A DNA stretch of 64,000 nucleotides from Lasiosphaeria ovina (Eukaryota; Ascomycota; Sordariomycetes; Sordariales; Lasiosphaeriaceae), in assembly GCA_033439765.1 (NCBI GenBank), contig JAULSN010000005.1, positions 2,495,001-2,559,000 on the forward strand, read 5' to 3'. Positions 45,016 to 57,298 of the stretch are shown here, piece by piece. How positions within the stretch are numbered: the first letter of the stretch is position 1; each line of letters starts with the position of its first letter. The notes under the pieces are model-generated. The model was not told the DNA's origin. It worked only from the letters and a program-made list of their open reading frames with translations, and searched no databases. The position numbers were made by a program, and so were the translations under genes.

Positions 45016-46076
45016 CCGTGGTCTGTGGTCTGTTTCTTTCTCTCTTTTGTTTTTTGTGATTGTTATGGGTGCTTTCAGCCGGTTTCGGCCGAGCGAATGG
45101 CGCAAGGCGTTGACAGCATCATTTCCATCATCAACAAGAAACGCACAGCGCTCAGTGGTTCAACATTATCATTGTTATTAATACCAAGAAAACCCCGGGG
45201 GTTTTGGGGGGGGGGGTGGGACTCTAGATTCGGTTGTACTTTTATTGTCTCATGGGACGGCGCTATCTGCCTACCTATACACAAGACGAGCGGTGGCATC
45301 ATAGGGACTAGATCTACAGATCATGTATGGAGTACGATAGGGGAGTCTGTTTTTTTTTTTTTTTTTCCCCTTTCCCCCCTTTTCGGGAGGGGCGGGGACA
45401 GGGGTAGCGAGCGGTCTTTGTTTTTTATCATGCACTCGCCTTTGGGTTTTGTTGGTTATTGGTTTCCTTATATACCCAGCTTTTCAGTCTCGTCATTATA
45501 GATAGATGTAGGTTTTGGATGTATTATTCCTCTTATTTTCTATTCTTTCTCTTTCTTTCTCCGCGGTCAGACACAAGAAGATGTGTGTGTGCGTGGCGAT
45601 CCATTTTACTTGTCAATAGACTGATGACGGGAAATGGTCGCTGGTTGGTTCCCGGCCGTACTGGACTAGTAGCTGGTGAGACAAGGCTGACAAGGAGCAA
45701 CAACAACAACATTCGCTCGCTCACTCATTCATCACGGAATCCTTGTCCGTTCCATCCCGGCGTTGAAAGGAGGCCGAGACCCGCCCAGCCAGGGGGGCGT
45801 GTTTCTATGTCTACAACATGTGTGTAGGGTGGGCGGTGGCGATATACCTATCGGCCGGGGGGGGGGGGGTTTCTGACACTCCCTCTTTTACATAGTAATC
45901 CTTATTATGACATGTCTTGGAGCTGATTTTGCCCGTGATTCGCTCGGCGTCTTTTTTTTTTTCTTTTTGTGGTTTAATCCTATTTATTCCGCGCAAATCG
46001 GATTCGGTCTCGCAACCCGCATCCCGCATCCCGCGGATTTGGGTTTTTTTTTTGTCAAAGGTCTCTCCAATCGCTG

Positions 46077-46105
46077 GTTTTATTTTATTTTATTTTATTT
46101 TATTT
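46077..46105. repeat. (TTTTA)n pentamer run
   Basis: About five TTTTA units within a T-rich stretch. Confidence 0.85.
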
Positions 46106-46169
46106 ACAGGGTGTTTAAAGCAAACCAAATAATCAGACTTACCACGGGAGGGAGAAGGGTTCGTTTTGG

Positions 46170-46188
46170 GGGGGGGGGGGGGGGGGGT
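46170..46188. repeat. Poly-G run
   Basis: About 19 consecutive G, with similar runs near 45206-45215 and 45858-45869. The exact length may be affected by sequencing. Confidence 0.8.
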
Positions 46189-46529
46189 TCCCCGGTAATC
46201 GCTTTTTTTTTCTTTTTTCCTCACACACTTGTTAGCTCTTCCCTCCCCAGTTTGCGGGTTAGTATATATCAGATTCTGTTTCAATATCGATTTCGATTCC
46301 TGCGTGCCTTCCCGCGCGTCTAGTCTACGCCGCCTGATATCACGGTCGTTTGGGGAGAGTGTGGATTGATGGATGGATGGATTGGTCGCTGCATCTTAGA
46401 CAGAGTCAGATGAATGGACGGACGGACGGGCTTGGCGAGCTGTACGTACGGATCTCTGTACATACGGTATGCGGTCTGGCAGGTAACTGCGATGCGTGCT
46501 CGACCAACTTGCCGTCCGTCCATCCGTCC

Positions 46530-46561
<32 letters not shown>

Positions 46562-46562
46562 G
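46530..46562. repeat. (GTCT)n tetranucleotide array
   Basis: About eight perfect units. An ACAG array at 49113-49136 is the same repeat on the other strand. Confidence 0.9.
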
Positions 46563-49472
46563 ATGTTTACCCCCCGGGAGGGTGTGGGGTGGTATGGCCT
46601 GGCGGCGGTCGCGCCTCGGACTGTGGACGCGGGACGGTCATGGTAGGATTTCCCGAGCCTTGGCTTGGCATTTATCTTGTCCATGTCCGTTAGGCAAGAA
46701 AAGTGAATGAGTAAAATACGCGGGTCCTCACCTCTCTTGCAAGCGGTTGAGACAGAAAACGCTCGGCCGTATTTGGTTGCTGGGGTTTGTCGGCCGGGGC
46801 GCTGCTGGCGGGGGCCTTCCGACCCGATTCCCGGCCAGGTCCGGAGAGCATCTATAACGCTACGGATATCAGTCCTGCGGGCTCAAGTTTGTCACTGACT
46901 GTGAGCGGGGGTTTGACAAATATGTAAAGAATACTTCTATTTCATTTTTATTTTTATTCTAATTTAATTCATCTCTGAGGAAATATCTCAATGTCGAGTA
47001 TTTGCAAAGTAAACAAATCCAGGGGTGCCATGGCGGGATGCGGGTGCCCCCGTCCGGATATTCCGGGGTTTAGCGGTGTCCTTGCCCGGGTTTCTGCTGA
47101 CCTGCTGGGCACTGAGATCCATCACTTACAGCACACACAGTGGGAGTGGAGTGATTGAAGGATTCGGACTTTGCATGTCCGACGCTGCACGAAACTCTGC
47201 ATCCTGGCGGGCTCTCCCGTCCGTCCGTGAGCGAGTCGTTTACGATTTCAAATCTGCTGTGGCCTGCCGAGCTGATTTGCTGACCTCTGGCTACTGTTTG
47301 CCTATTGCAGGGCTTGCTTGTCTAGCAGGTGCCTTCCTTTGCTGCCGTTGGCCTCGAACATGAATTACAGTGGAGTGGGGAGTGGTCTGTTGGTTGTACC
47401 TGCTATTATAGTGACAGCAGTTCTATTTGTCAGACTCGTAGCGCACGCCCCCTCCTTGATCTTTGTTTCCTCATCGAGAAGAGACTCGGAACTTTGACTC
47501 CGAGGCAAGAGAACCAACAGACCAACAACGAACCAACTGGACGGGCCCCACGAAGCGCACAACACAGTGATACTACCGCAGATGCACCATCAGAGTGAGA
47601 CAGAGACAGAGCAGCAGACTCTGTCAGCCACATCAGCAGTCTTTGGCGTTTGGCGCCGTAGCATGGCGTCGCCTCGTAGGGCTCCGTTAATTAACTCTCA
47701 CCACGCCAAGACTCCGAAAGGGTCGCGTCGAAGTTCAAGGGACAGAACAGAGCAGCCAGGCCAACCGAGGCCCGGATTGGGGATCTTCCTTACTTCAACT
47801 TTCAGTTTGGTGCTCCTGATTTGCTGATGGGTTTGCAGCTACTGTATGAGTCGTCGAACTAGTAGCAAACAATGCACACACCTGCAGGGCGACTCTCAAA
47901 TACAATACCATACAGAGCGGAGCAATCAAAACAAGTGTTGCCTAATCCGGTGCGACACCCACCCGGCTCCCCCCCATCCCACTCACTCTCACTCACGCTG
48001 TGTCACGTCTGTTGGTGACGGAATCGGCAACGCCAACTGTCGCACAATGTCGACATGCAAGGCGCGCATCCCAAATCCGGACATGTCTAAAGTGTCTCAC
48101 CTTGATTCCCTAGAAGAAAAAAGAAGAAAATAATTTAAGCGATCAAATCTTTTAATTTTAAATGCAACAGAGACAGCCGCCTTCCTGGAAAATTCCATTA
48201 CTTAGGATGATTGATGCATGCAGCTACTGCATTGACGGCAGCTTCGCAGAGTCTGGATCGCAGCTGGCTGCTCCCACGTTCCAGGGCCGGGGAAAGTCGG
48301 GCATGACCGGTGGCTCGGGAGCAACGCCCCTTTCTCCGCCTTGTTGACTAGAAGCCAGTGGCCTCTTATGGCATTCTCTTTGGCTGGACTGCTGGTGAGT
48401 TTAACATTGTGCAGGAGACGACAAGCTAATTCATTTTTATAACCACTCCCTACGGCTTCAGGGTATCGTGGCCAGAGTGTGTTGTGTGACTGTAAGACAG
48501 ACAAAGTCAACAGTTGCCAGGAAGTTGGAATCTTACACACAGGTTGTCTGTCTCTCCTTGCTGCCGCCTGCTTTGACGGCAGTCAACGAAGTTCACACAT
48601 AGTCTATCGGCATCTCAACCAAGTGTCTCACCCTCCCTCTGCTTGCCGTCTTCTGTTTTGCGAGGGAATACAGAATGCCTTCGTTTGTCAACAGCCCCTT
48701 TCAGGTGCCACTGTCTACTGCCAGGGTAACGCCCGTACCTGAAGCTCATTAACCATGGCGTCGCAACGTAACCCCTTTCGGCGGCAGGTACGTCCGCTGC
48801 AGAACAGAACAGACGTCGAGAGACTCAACCCGAGCACGACTCGGGGGGTTCCATGCCCGCCCTCCTATGCCAAGCTCGAGCTCTCTCAAGACAGCTCACG
48901 GCTCATGCAGCACGCAGCAGCACTGCTCCCCCGCCTCCCCGAGCAAGAGCAAGCAAAAGCAAGAGCCGAGGTATCACTGCCGTCGCCAGCAGAAACACAG
49001 CCAAGACTCCCGTCTCTCTGGCTCGCATAACCTCCCCCGCTCCTGCCCCCTTTCTGTTCGGGGCGGAACATATCAGCCCGACCGACTCCTCCCCCAACCT
49101 CGCGTCGGCAGATACAGACAGACAGACAGACAGACAAACATCCGGCATCCAGCATCCGATGACGCGCGGGGCCAGGAGCTCCCAAGCAAGCAGCCTGCGT
49201 CGCGGGGCTCGGGGGGCGTCTCTGGCTGTCTGTCGGTCTGTCTGATCGCTGGCCGATAAGGAAGGGCAACGGACGAAGCAAACAACGAGCAGAGAGAGAC
49301 GTCTTCTTCCCCGCCTCCACCTCCACGTTCACCTGCATTCCTCCGCCATCGCCATCCAATCCCTTCGTCCTGCCCTCTCCACAGCTCCTCGGGGATGTGG
49401 CCCTCCATCCCTCCCTCCCCCACGCTCCATGTTTCACACTTGACTAGCAACGCCGAGATGGGATAAGCCATC

Positions 49473-49508
<36 letters not shown>
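49473..49508. repeat. (ACG)n trinucleotide array
   Basis: Twelve perfect units. They would encode poly-Val or poly-Ser on the minus strand, but no gene supports translation. Confidence 0.9.
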
Positions 49509-49509
<1 letters not shown>

Positions 49510-49702
49510 ACAAGACCTAGAACATACACACACTTTCTCTACCCCCCCCCACACACACACGTCAAAAAGACGCACACACACCCACGCACACTCACAGATT
49601 TTGATACAGACCAAAAAAAAGACCAGATGGCGTGCGGTAGGAAGGAAGGAATATACACACAGACCTGAAACACGAACAAGAGCCGACGGATGAGGCGGTC
49701 GA

Positions 49703-49725
49703 ACACACACACACACACACACACC
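49703..49725. repeat. (AC)n dinucleotide array
   Basis: Eleven AC units. A second (AC)n run lies at 50766-50782. Confidence 0.9.
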
Positions 49726-50310
49726 AATCACGTCACCAAGAAGGGCGTAAGTGGCAGCTGTGATAGCGTAAACAGACCTAGGTCTAGGTTTGGGTCTGGC
49801 CAAGCAAGTAAGCAGACAAGCAGGCAAGCAAGCCATCGGGCGGCCATGGACCTTGCTTGTCTTGTCTTGTCTTGTACCACACCGGCCGAGGCCAGGCCAG
49901 GCCATCCAGGCCATCCACCCATTTGCGGCGTCAAGTCATGTGTGGGTAGCGAATAGCCTGCAGTCGCCCCGGGGGTTTGGTGTATAGTGTATAATGGATG
50001 GTGATGATGATCTCTCTCTATTGAGTCTATCTATCCACTCTTGCAGAGTCTAGACCGGACATCTCGAGGTCTCCCTTCCAAGCCCAGACAGAGAGAGAGA
50101 GAGAGAATCCTTCCTCTCTTTGCAGTGAGCGACGCCATCTCCACAACCTCATCTCACTCCACGTATATCTCTATCCATCTATGCGTCTCCATGTCCCCAT
50201 TATTGGACACATATGTATCAGGAATCCTTTCCAAACGTATGAGTATATTGTATGGTATAAGCGGGCTCCAGTCTCTGCTTCCGCCGGCAGGCAAGTCAGA
50301 GAGACACTCG

Positions 50311-50349
50311 GGCAGGCAGGTAGGCAGGCAGGCAGGCAGGCAGGCAGGC
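50311..50349. repeat. (GGCA)n tetranucleotide array
   Basis: Nine to ten units with one GGTA interruption. Confidence 0.9.
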
Positions 50350-50795
50350 CGGCGGCGTGACGAGACCAAGTCATAAGATAAAATAAACAAATGAAAACAG
50401 TAAAAGTAGCTGTGGCTTTTTATTTTATTTTATTTTTATCCCATAGAGCCAACTCTGCCAACCAAAAAAGAAGCACGCCCCCGGAAGAGGAATGAATTCC
50501 CATTACGGCAACCTCGACGATCCCTACACAGACATCGCGCCTGTTCAGCAAGGTCTACTCAGCAAACCGTGCTGTGCTGCGCTGTGCTGTGCCAGACGGC
50601 GAAGGAGTCTTCTGGGTTTTTCGTTAGCTGCTGGGGCACAAGCAAGCAAGTACATGGCCTAAATGAGGACACATAAGAGACCCGCCCAGAAAAAAGGGGC
50701 GGCGGCGCAGAAAGAAAAGGGGCGGGGAGGTTGTTCGGGGGCGGAATGGGGGCCAGAAGACGAGAACACACACACACACACAAAGACCCCGAAAA

Positions 50796-50819
<24 letters not shown>
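50796..50819. repeat. (GA)n dinucleotide array
   Basis: About twelve GA units followed by poly-G. Similar GA runs occur at 50090-50104 and 59185-59203. Confidence 0.9.
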
Positions 50820-50827
<8 letters not shown>

Positions 50828-53800
50828 ATCTTAAAAACATGCAAGAGACGCCGTAGCACGTAGCACAGAGAGACCAAAACACCAAGATGCTAGCGCAAGC
50901 AGCACCAAATGCCCCATTCAGTCTCCCAACAAGCCCTCCACGTACGCACACACGCACACACTCTCCCAAACACACATGCTCCTACTGCACATTCATCCTT
51001 CGGAAGTGATAGTAATCATCGCCATCACGACGCTTTTGTCGGGCGTTGCGCAGGAGGGTGGGTTGGGAAAAACGCATCGCGCCCAATCAATGCCAGGCCT
51101 CTCGATGCAGACTCTGGCACTTTCGGTCAAACCTGGAGTGTGGAGATGGCTTCAGCAACCCCTCCCTGGGACGTGCGAAGTCTGTGTCTGCGTTGCACGG
51201 TAATATGCTGCGTAACACACACACTTGGCTTGGTTTAGCTTTTGTCGAGACTCGGCCAACAACCCGGGGAATTTTCACGACGCCGCCCAAAAGAGGTATC
51301 CCCGCGCCATTAGACTGCGAGGCAGAGGGAGGTCCATCACCCGGAATAATCGGCTGTCCGTGCTGGCGGGACAAGGCAACCATCTCTTGTGTTGTTGGCC
51401 GGCCTCCGAGGCGGGAGACCAAGAATGGCAACGTCCTAAGACGGCCTTGGTGCAGGTTGGCTAGGGAGTCCAAAGTCTTTCCCAAGTCGCTGGTTCGTGC
51501 GAGTACCTGCGGACAATGCCTCCTAGAGGTACTGCATGATGGCCAGCCATGCACTGCAAAGTACGGAGTACTACGTGCCCTTCCTCCTTGTACACGCGGT
51601 CAGCTGTATATCCGCGAACAAGAGCGAAGAGAAGGGGGTAGGACAACAACAAAAACAACAACAGTAATGGTGAAGCAACCTGCCCCCTCGCTTCACCTTG
51701 CCTCACCTACCTTCTCACCTACCTTTACCGTAGTGCCTGTGCTCGTACCTGTACCTGTGCCTTCCCGTCTCCTTTAGCCGCGCGGCCAGGCACCGCCACT
51801 TTATGCCATCGCAACTCCACGTCGTCCCGCCGTCCTGAATATTTGCGTGGCTGTGCTGCCAGATACATGAATTATGCAAAGTAGCTGCAGCAGTGAGCGG
51901 GAAAGGTAAGAAGACCAAAACCCACGGGGGTCGAGGAAAGAACAAATAAAACATCAAGCTTCCTTGCAACTCTCCCGCTCCCGCCCCCGCCGCTTCGGTC
52001 CGGTCGAAGAGGCCAAGGAGCAGTGACTCAGCACCCCGTCTGATACCCACCTGCCTCCCTCGGCTGCTATGCAGCCAATTACTGTTAGGCAGACTGCCAT
52101 GCTTGGCCAAGGCAGGAAACATGTCAAATTTCGAGACGAGACAGCACAGTGTAGCAGCGAGTACCAGGGAAGAGCAGAGGAGTGCATATAGCGTCACCCG
52201 TCACATCACGTACGTGCGTACATACGTGCCGGCCGACGTGCACAGAATGGCGGACGTACGGACGGGTCGCCGAGCAGCTCTGTGGACGGACGGCCTAGAT
52301 AATTAACTCAGTCAGTCGGATAATCCAAACAACCAGCCAGCCAAGATACCAGGACCCAGCCAAAGGATCGACTGATTCCATTCGCGCCACACGCCTACTG
52401 GGGGCGTTTTGTCTAAGGCATGTACAAACATACATACCTGACAGATAGACATAGACACGGGATCAGCCACGTTATATATATTGACGGTAAGGGCCCAAGG
52501 CGGCGTTTCTGTTCTCGATATGCGAATACAACACTGCAAAACAGTCAGTGAAAGAGATACATATGGCATGCCGCGCGATGCCATGCATTGCCATGCAGGC
52601 AAACATACACACGACAGAGACAACCAAGCAGGCCGGCGAGGATGCGCGTAGGTACGTACGTACTATGACCGAGCAAGTAGGTAGTAGCGCACTGTAGCAG
52701 TATAGTTGTCCTCCAGGTAATAGCAGAATATCGGCTGCGATAAGACACCTTTTGCCTGCGAGGGTATGTATCCCTTGGCACCTGGTAGTTAGCTCGTTCG
52801 CGTACTATACCTAGATGGCAAGACAACTTGCGATGGCGCGCCCGCTAGACCCATCATCACCTAGGTGAATAGGCGTTTCGCACCTTCGGGTAGGAGGAAA
52901 GGGTCGGATAGGCAGGTGAGTAAACACGTAGGTAGATTCGGAAGCTGTCCTCTCCCCGGCCCCCATCCCCCTCGCCCGGCCTTTTCCCCAGTGGCCTAGT
53001 CAACGCAGGAACCCCTCTCCCTGCCTCCCTCTTTGTCTGGGCCGCCCAAACACAGCTCTTCGCGGGAGATGGGTTCGGGAGAGGCCAAATAATACCTTCC
53101 ATTCTGGATTTGGTGTTCCTTTCTCGGTGCTCACGGGAAGGGTACCAGGGCAGTCGGGGGTTTGAGAGCGGCTGCTGTCTCCTGCTGCTTCTGCTTCTGC
53201 GCAGTGCCGAATAGGTCCTTCATCAAACAGACGGACCCTGGCAGTACCAAACATGCACCGATCGGTCGGCTGAAGCACGGTACGGTATGTACTGTGCCTC
53301 ATCTCCAACACAGACAGCTGCCAGAAAATCCTTTCGGCACGTCCCAGCGGCCAGGGGCAAGCTAGCAACAAGCTGGCCCTTCAATTTTTATCTCATATGA
53401 GCTGCGACCTTGGCTGTCTCCCTTCTCCTTGGGTGGGCACGCCCTTCTTCCTTCGAGCCATCTTTGCCGCTCAGACGGTTGAGCCAGCTTGGATGAGCAT
53501 GGGGGAGGCGTGGGGCCGCCAACGCTGCCGACATCTTGCAGGCGAGGTCAAGAATTTCCCTGCTTCCCTTGCCAAAGCCATATATCGGCGACTTGGAGGC
53601 CGTACTCGTGGTGAGGGGATCTTGTGATCGGCGAGGGGTCAGTGAGAGAATGTTCATACCACAATCATGGGGTGGGATACCCCTGCCAGCGTACCTCCCT
53701 GGCCGCCGGGGAAGCAGGATTCCTTTCCTGCACACGCCCAGCGCCCGGTCTCGAGGCCGCGCATGTCATTCGTCTGAGCTGCAGATTCCAAAGGTCAAAA

Positions 53801-54198
53801 GACTTTCATTTCCCCGCTCACATCAAGATAGAAGAATGCCCTTCCACAGTCATGGCGTGAGGGGGTCAAGTTGATGTTTCATGCACCAAAGCCAGTCGAC
53901 AGGGAGTGAGATCAACCCAGTTCCCCAAGCGATCCTTCTTCTCCTCCCTCGTCTGCCACTGACCTGCAGCATGTGGGGGGGACAAAGAGAGGGGTGATTC
54001 CAATTCCAACCGGTCCTCAGGGTTCCCCCAGCTCTGTCCAGAGGGAAAGAGCCCAGTATGCACACGATCTCAGCAGCCAGGCCAAAGTGGCGTAGAAGCT
54101 AAAATCCAAAAATAAATACAAACCCTGAGAGACCGCACATAGCACCCCGGAGCTACGCCGTTCTCGCCGTCTCCGTGCCGCTTTCCCCGTTCGACGAG

Positions 54199-54240
54199 CG
54201 AGGTGAGGCGAGGCGAGGCGAGGCGAGGCGAGACGAGACG
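54199..54240. repeat. (GGCGA)n pentamer array
   Basis: About seven units with one or two base variants. It is the same pentamer class as 41366-41387 on the other strand. Confidence 0.9.
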
Positions 54241-57153
54241 ATGGCGACATGATCTCGAAGAGTACGTGTATGTCTCGACCTCACAGTCCGTGGTCCGATT
54301 TGGAATGGCTGAGATTGAGAGCATTTGGTGGCTAAACCTAGGGGAGGGGGTGTAGCCGCGGAGACGCAGGTATTAGTCACGTCACAGTACAAGCACAATG
54401 GCATAACGCTCCCCCTTGGGAGACAGACGAGCGCGAGGCGGTAATGGTTGCATCGAGCCTGTGATGTGTTGCACTGAGCACGACCCAGAAGCGCGATGTG
54501 CAGTAGGTACGAACTAGAACAGGGGAACTTGTGGTGAGTTCGTTCCGCTCTAGCGAGTCTTCAGTCTCTTGGCTGTCCAATCGAGGTCTGAATGCTGAGG
54601 CTCTGCCCCAGACCTGCATGCCCTCGACAATCGGTATCGTCAGAACCTTATCAACCACACCAGGAAGTTTCGTGCGAAACAAGGAGGGCAAAGGGGAAGC
54701 CTGCACGACTGGGGCGCACATGCGCTTGGAATCCACGGCCAGTCGGCTATAGGACGGCCCTTGGGTGATATACCGTGACCTTCTAGAAAGGATTCGAACG
54801 AAAAGACGTTGCAAATATTGGGTGCCAGTGCAGGCATCGCGAGCCGTGTTTTCTCCACCGTCCCATCTCGAATGGCTCCTACAATATGCCTTCCGACGGC
54901 CCGTCCCACGGCAGGCGAAAAGGGATTGAGAATGGCATCCGGCGGCCGTAGAAGCCCCAGAACAAAAGCCCATGCATCGTTGGAGGGCAAAAGGCCTCCT
55001 CTCGTGCTCAGCCTGGGGGTGGAAGCGACAGCAGGCGCAACTGCCCGGACCCGATGAGCCGGGCCCGAGGATCTGGAGCCGGTTCCGGGTGGTTGAGAAA
55101 CCCTTGACAAAAGAGAAGGCCCTGTTTGGCACAGCAGTACATAGCAGGGGAGAAGCTTATCTGGGGGGATGGCGTCCCCAGCTCTGTTTGGCCGCCGTAT
55201 CCACGTGGCTCCCCGTGCGGCCAAGCAGATGGTGGACTTGTCGCGTCATGCAGCGCCCCTTATCTGCCGGACGCCATCTACCGCACCGACAAGCGCCATT
55301 TTACCCCCCTTCAGAGAATTGCCCCGAGGTGAGCTGTTTGCTCCTAGCGAAAACTTGTTCCAGATGCCGAACTGACCTGAAATGGTCATGGCCCTGCACT
55401 GGAGTTGCAACCGTTGGATGGTCAGCAGTTCCATCTCCTACGCGGTAGCAGCAGTGTTGTCGAGGAGGCACCCCCAACGTGACAGCTGCAGCATTAGCGC
55501 ATCGCATTGCAGCGCAATTTGAAATTCGCATATTCGCCAGAGCGAAAACGCCTAGCAGGCCCACCCTTCGTCTTCACTTGTCTGGATATGCGATGCTGAA
55601 AGTCGTCACACACCGAAAAGACTGGTAGGCTAAATACGAGTCGTGTTCACTGCGCTCGCTTTGGCCATGCCCTGTGAGCAAGTACGCAAGAGCGTATTTA
55701 CCGCGTCCGCCTTCGTCACCTCTGAGGGAGAAAGATGACGCAACGCCGACTCTCGTTGATTTCCTTGCTTGTGGCTTGCGACGAGAAGAACATTTCGCTG
55801 TGCCGTCAAAAGCGCCATCGAGAGGAAGCGCCAAGCACACTAGGACTACTTGGAATCTTTTTGCGCGACACGGGAGCGGGTTAGTAGCAGCAGAGAACCG
55901 TCACCTTGGGTACGGATATATCCTGTATGTGCGGTGTTGCAGCCTCATTGATGCCGTGCAACCCGGTTCCACGCAGTGTCAGGGGCGGCTCTTGGACCAA
56001 TCGTAGCTTGGTGGCTCGCTTCACACCCTACCGTAAACTATCAAACGCCTTTTGGATGCGACCAATGCGACGACGGTCGAGAAATCGACATGTTCTCAGG
56101 AGAAACGCGTCCGAAAGAAATCCGAGAAACCGAGTGGCGACTGACGATGACACGATGGAAAACGGGTGCGGGGCAATCTCCCACCGCCCCCACTCTCTGC
56201 CAGGAAAGGTGGCTCAAAGGCCAGGGAGAGCAGAGACAACCAGCCGGCACTGCGTCGTTGGGGGCCGAAGGATGAGCAATAGTGGAAGGCAAGTGACGCG
56301 TCTCGGGTCGTTTAGAGCTCGCTCAACTGAGACTCTGAGAAGCCGTATACTGGAAAGAGAAGACACGACACGGTTGGCGCAATGCTCCACAAAACATCGG
56401 CAAGAAACTTGGCTTTTGGACTGTCGGTGTCTTTTGGAAGGTGCCGATATCGTTGAATCTGACGACAATGTTGCAACGGGATGATGACTTGAATAGCGCA
56501 GCAGGCCAGCCGACCGAATGATTGGACACGGTCGCACGGGGGGCCAAAGGCCAATCAATCGCACTTCCGACCTGGTCGGTCAGAAAACCCCGAGGGTATC
56601 GCCTGGTAAGGCTGTGCTGTGCCTGGCCCCGTTTCGCAATCTGTCATCTGGTTCGCCGAGTTCCGTGAAGCTGAGGTGATTGAGCTGTCAGTCGGGGGGT
56701 CTGAGAGCATTTGCTGCTTGGTGAGTGGTTTGTGCGTGTCTGGGCGAGAGCCTGAGAGAGATGAAGCGGCCGGGGCAAACCTGGTTTGTTTGGCAGCAAG
56801 CAGCAGCAAGCAGCAAGCAGGCATGACCGATGGCCGAACCATCCCCCTAAAGTAGGTAGTATTCCACATCATCACATCATATCATCATGAGGTACTCCGT
56901 ATCCCCATCCTCGATTGTGGACTCGACAGGGTCACAACAGGCTGATTTGGCCCTACACTGGGAAACTAGGGCATTTGGTTATTTCGCCCCGATCGGCGGG
57001 TTCATGCAGCATACTCCGTCTTGGTATGGTATTTGTATTTGCTGCGTGCGTTCGGATTTGAGAGTCGGCAGCCCGCGCGCGGGTGTCCATTTTGGCTTCG
57101 CTTACTGCCGCCGCGAGGGAGTTCTGTTTCCGCAATCTCGGCCGTTTTTCATG

Positions 57154-57298
57154 TACACCTGTCCCGGGGTAATAAATGGCACCTCGCCAGGTGCTAAATG
57201 GCAAATTGCCAGGGTGTGCTTGTTAGTGCGCTGGGCAGAAAGTCTAAAAGTTTCTAACAGCGGACCGAGGTGCCATTTATTACCCCAGGAGAGGTGTA
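57154..57298. mobile_element. Second MITE: 32-bp inverted repeats, TA on both sides
   Basis: ACACCTGTCCCGGGGTAATA and its continuation (57155-57186) match the reverse complement of 57267-57298 with two mismatches in 32. TA dinucleotides sit at 57154-57155 and 57297-57298. The element is about 141 bp without coding capacity. The outermost CACCT and the GGGG block recall the MITE at 7488-7664, though the rest differs. Confidence 0.8.

Larger units (their letters stand above)
45016..57153. other. Large gene-poor, microsatellite-rich tract
   Basis: No coding gene is supported in this 12-kb stretch, which with the MITE and the next spacer makes about 14.9 kb. Frames up to 251 codons (54377-55132 minus, 55906-56484 plus) start at GTG or lack motifs, have random-looking composition and overlap other frames of similar size. 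A 48755-49030 frame starts ACCATGG and is followed by a donor-like GTACGT after MASQRNPFRRQ, but I find no matching downstream exon. Simple repeats are listed separately. Confidence 0.55.

Noticed and set aside
48755..49030. Possible first exon MASQRNPFRRQ followed by GTACGT
   Set aside because: Good start context and donor, but no downstream exon with coherent frame was found.
54377..55132. 251-codon minus frame in the gene-poor tract
   Set aside because: Starts at GTG, Cys/Arg/Ser-rich random composition, overlaps a second frame of 194 codons.
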